This document shows positions 13,127 to 13,155 of a DNA stretch of 13,155 nucleotides, piece after piece. The translations under genes were made by a program, and so were the position numbers. This DNA comes from an uncultured Bacteroidales bacterium (GTDB lineage: Bacteria; Bacteroidota; Bacteroidia; Bacteroidales; Paludibacteraceae): assembly GCA_937901225.1 (NCBI GenBank), contig CALCGX010000050.1:1-13155 (forward strand), in the 5' to 3' direction. Position 1 is the first letter of the stretch; each line of letters opens with the position of its first letter. The notes beneath the pieces are model-generated. The model ran no database searches and was not told the DNA's origin. It worked only from the letters and a program-made list of their open reading frames with translations.

Positions 13127-13155
13127 TACGTATATCTTACGTATATGTTACGTAT
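13127..13155. repeat. 11-bp tandem repeat at the right edge
   Basis: TACGTATATCT, TACGTATATGT and TACGTAT run in exact register to the end of the window, so the array may continue outside. Each unit contains the palindrome TACGTA. The period is near one DNA helical turn. Confidence 0.7.

Larger units (their letters stand above)
12909..13155. other. Non-coding tail after lpxD
   Basis: About 247 bases without a credible reading frame. It holds the terminator-like hairpin at 12985-13017, an imperfect stem at 13091-13123, an 8-bp direct repeat CGCGACCA (12955-12962 and 12966-12973), and the start of an 11-bp tandem repeat at the window edge. No lpxC/fabZ frame begins here. Confidence 0.6.

Overview
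The window is a chromosomal segment from a member of the Bacteroidetes, most likely Bacteroidales. Three things point there: the protein sequences (RpoB, EF-Tu, L7/L12, tandem deoxynucleoside kinases); promoters of the Bacteroidetes type, TTTG-N19/20-TAnnTTTG, found before the tRNA cluster and in the divergent kinase/HD-protein region; and short degenerate AT-rich tandem repeats at gene ends. I cannot assign a genus from sequence alone.

Positions 1-7563 (all minus strand) are the classical translation/transcription locus. In transcription order it reads tRNA-Thr(UGU), tRNA-Tyr(GUA), tRNA-Gly(UCC), tRNA-Thr(GGU), tuf, tRNA-Trp(CCA), secE, nusG, rplK, rplA, rplJ, rplL, rpoB. The rpoB gene runs off the left edge, so only its first ~793 codons are present. 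A promoter with near-consensus boxes lies before the first tRNA. Strong hairpins lie between tuf and tRNA-Trp, between tRNA-Trp and secE, and between rplL and rpoB. The last is attenuator-like.

Positions 7691-10488 (minus strand) hold a second probable operon: deoxynucleoside kinase 2, deoxynucleoside kinase 1, a XerC/XerD-type tyrosine recombinase, and a short hibernation-promoting factor (hpf/raiA), closed by a Rho-independent terminator. Positions 10516-12908 (plus strand) hold the divergent pair of an HD-domain phosphohydrolase related to SAMHD1/dGTPase-like proteins and lpxD (lipid A biosynthesis), followed by a terminator-like hairpin.

Functionally, the left half makes ribosomal stalk proteins, elongation factor, RNA polymerase, a Sec translocon subunit and tRNAs. 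Hpf would park ribosomes when growth stops. The two kinases make dNMPs by salvage, while the divergently transcribed HD protein may hydrolyse dNTPs, so the shared 140-bp intergenic region could balance deoxynucleotide supply; this is inference. I found no defence system, prophage, CRISPR array or insertion sequence. The least explained parts are the degenerate tandem repeats (periods 7, 8, 9 and 11) at gene junctions in the right half, an AATTC-rich stretch inside the HD gene, and the unassigned RNA hairpins in the left operon.
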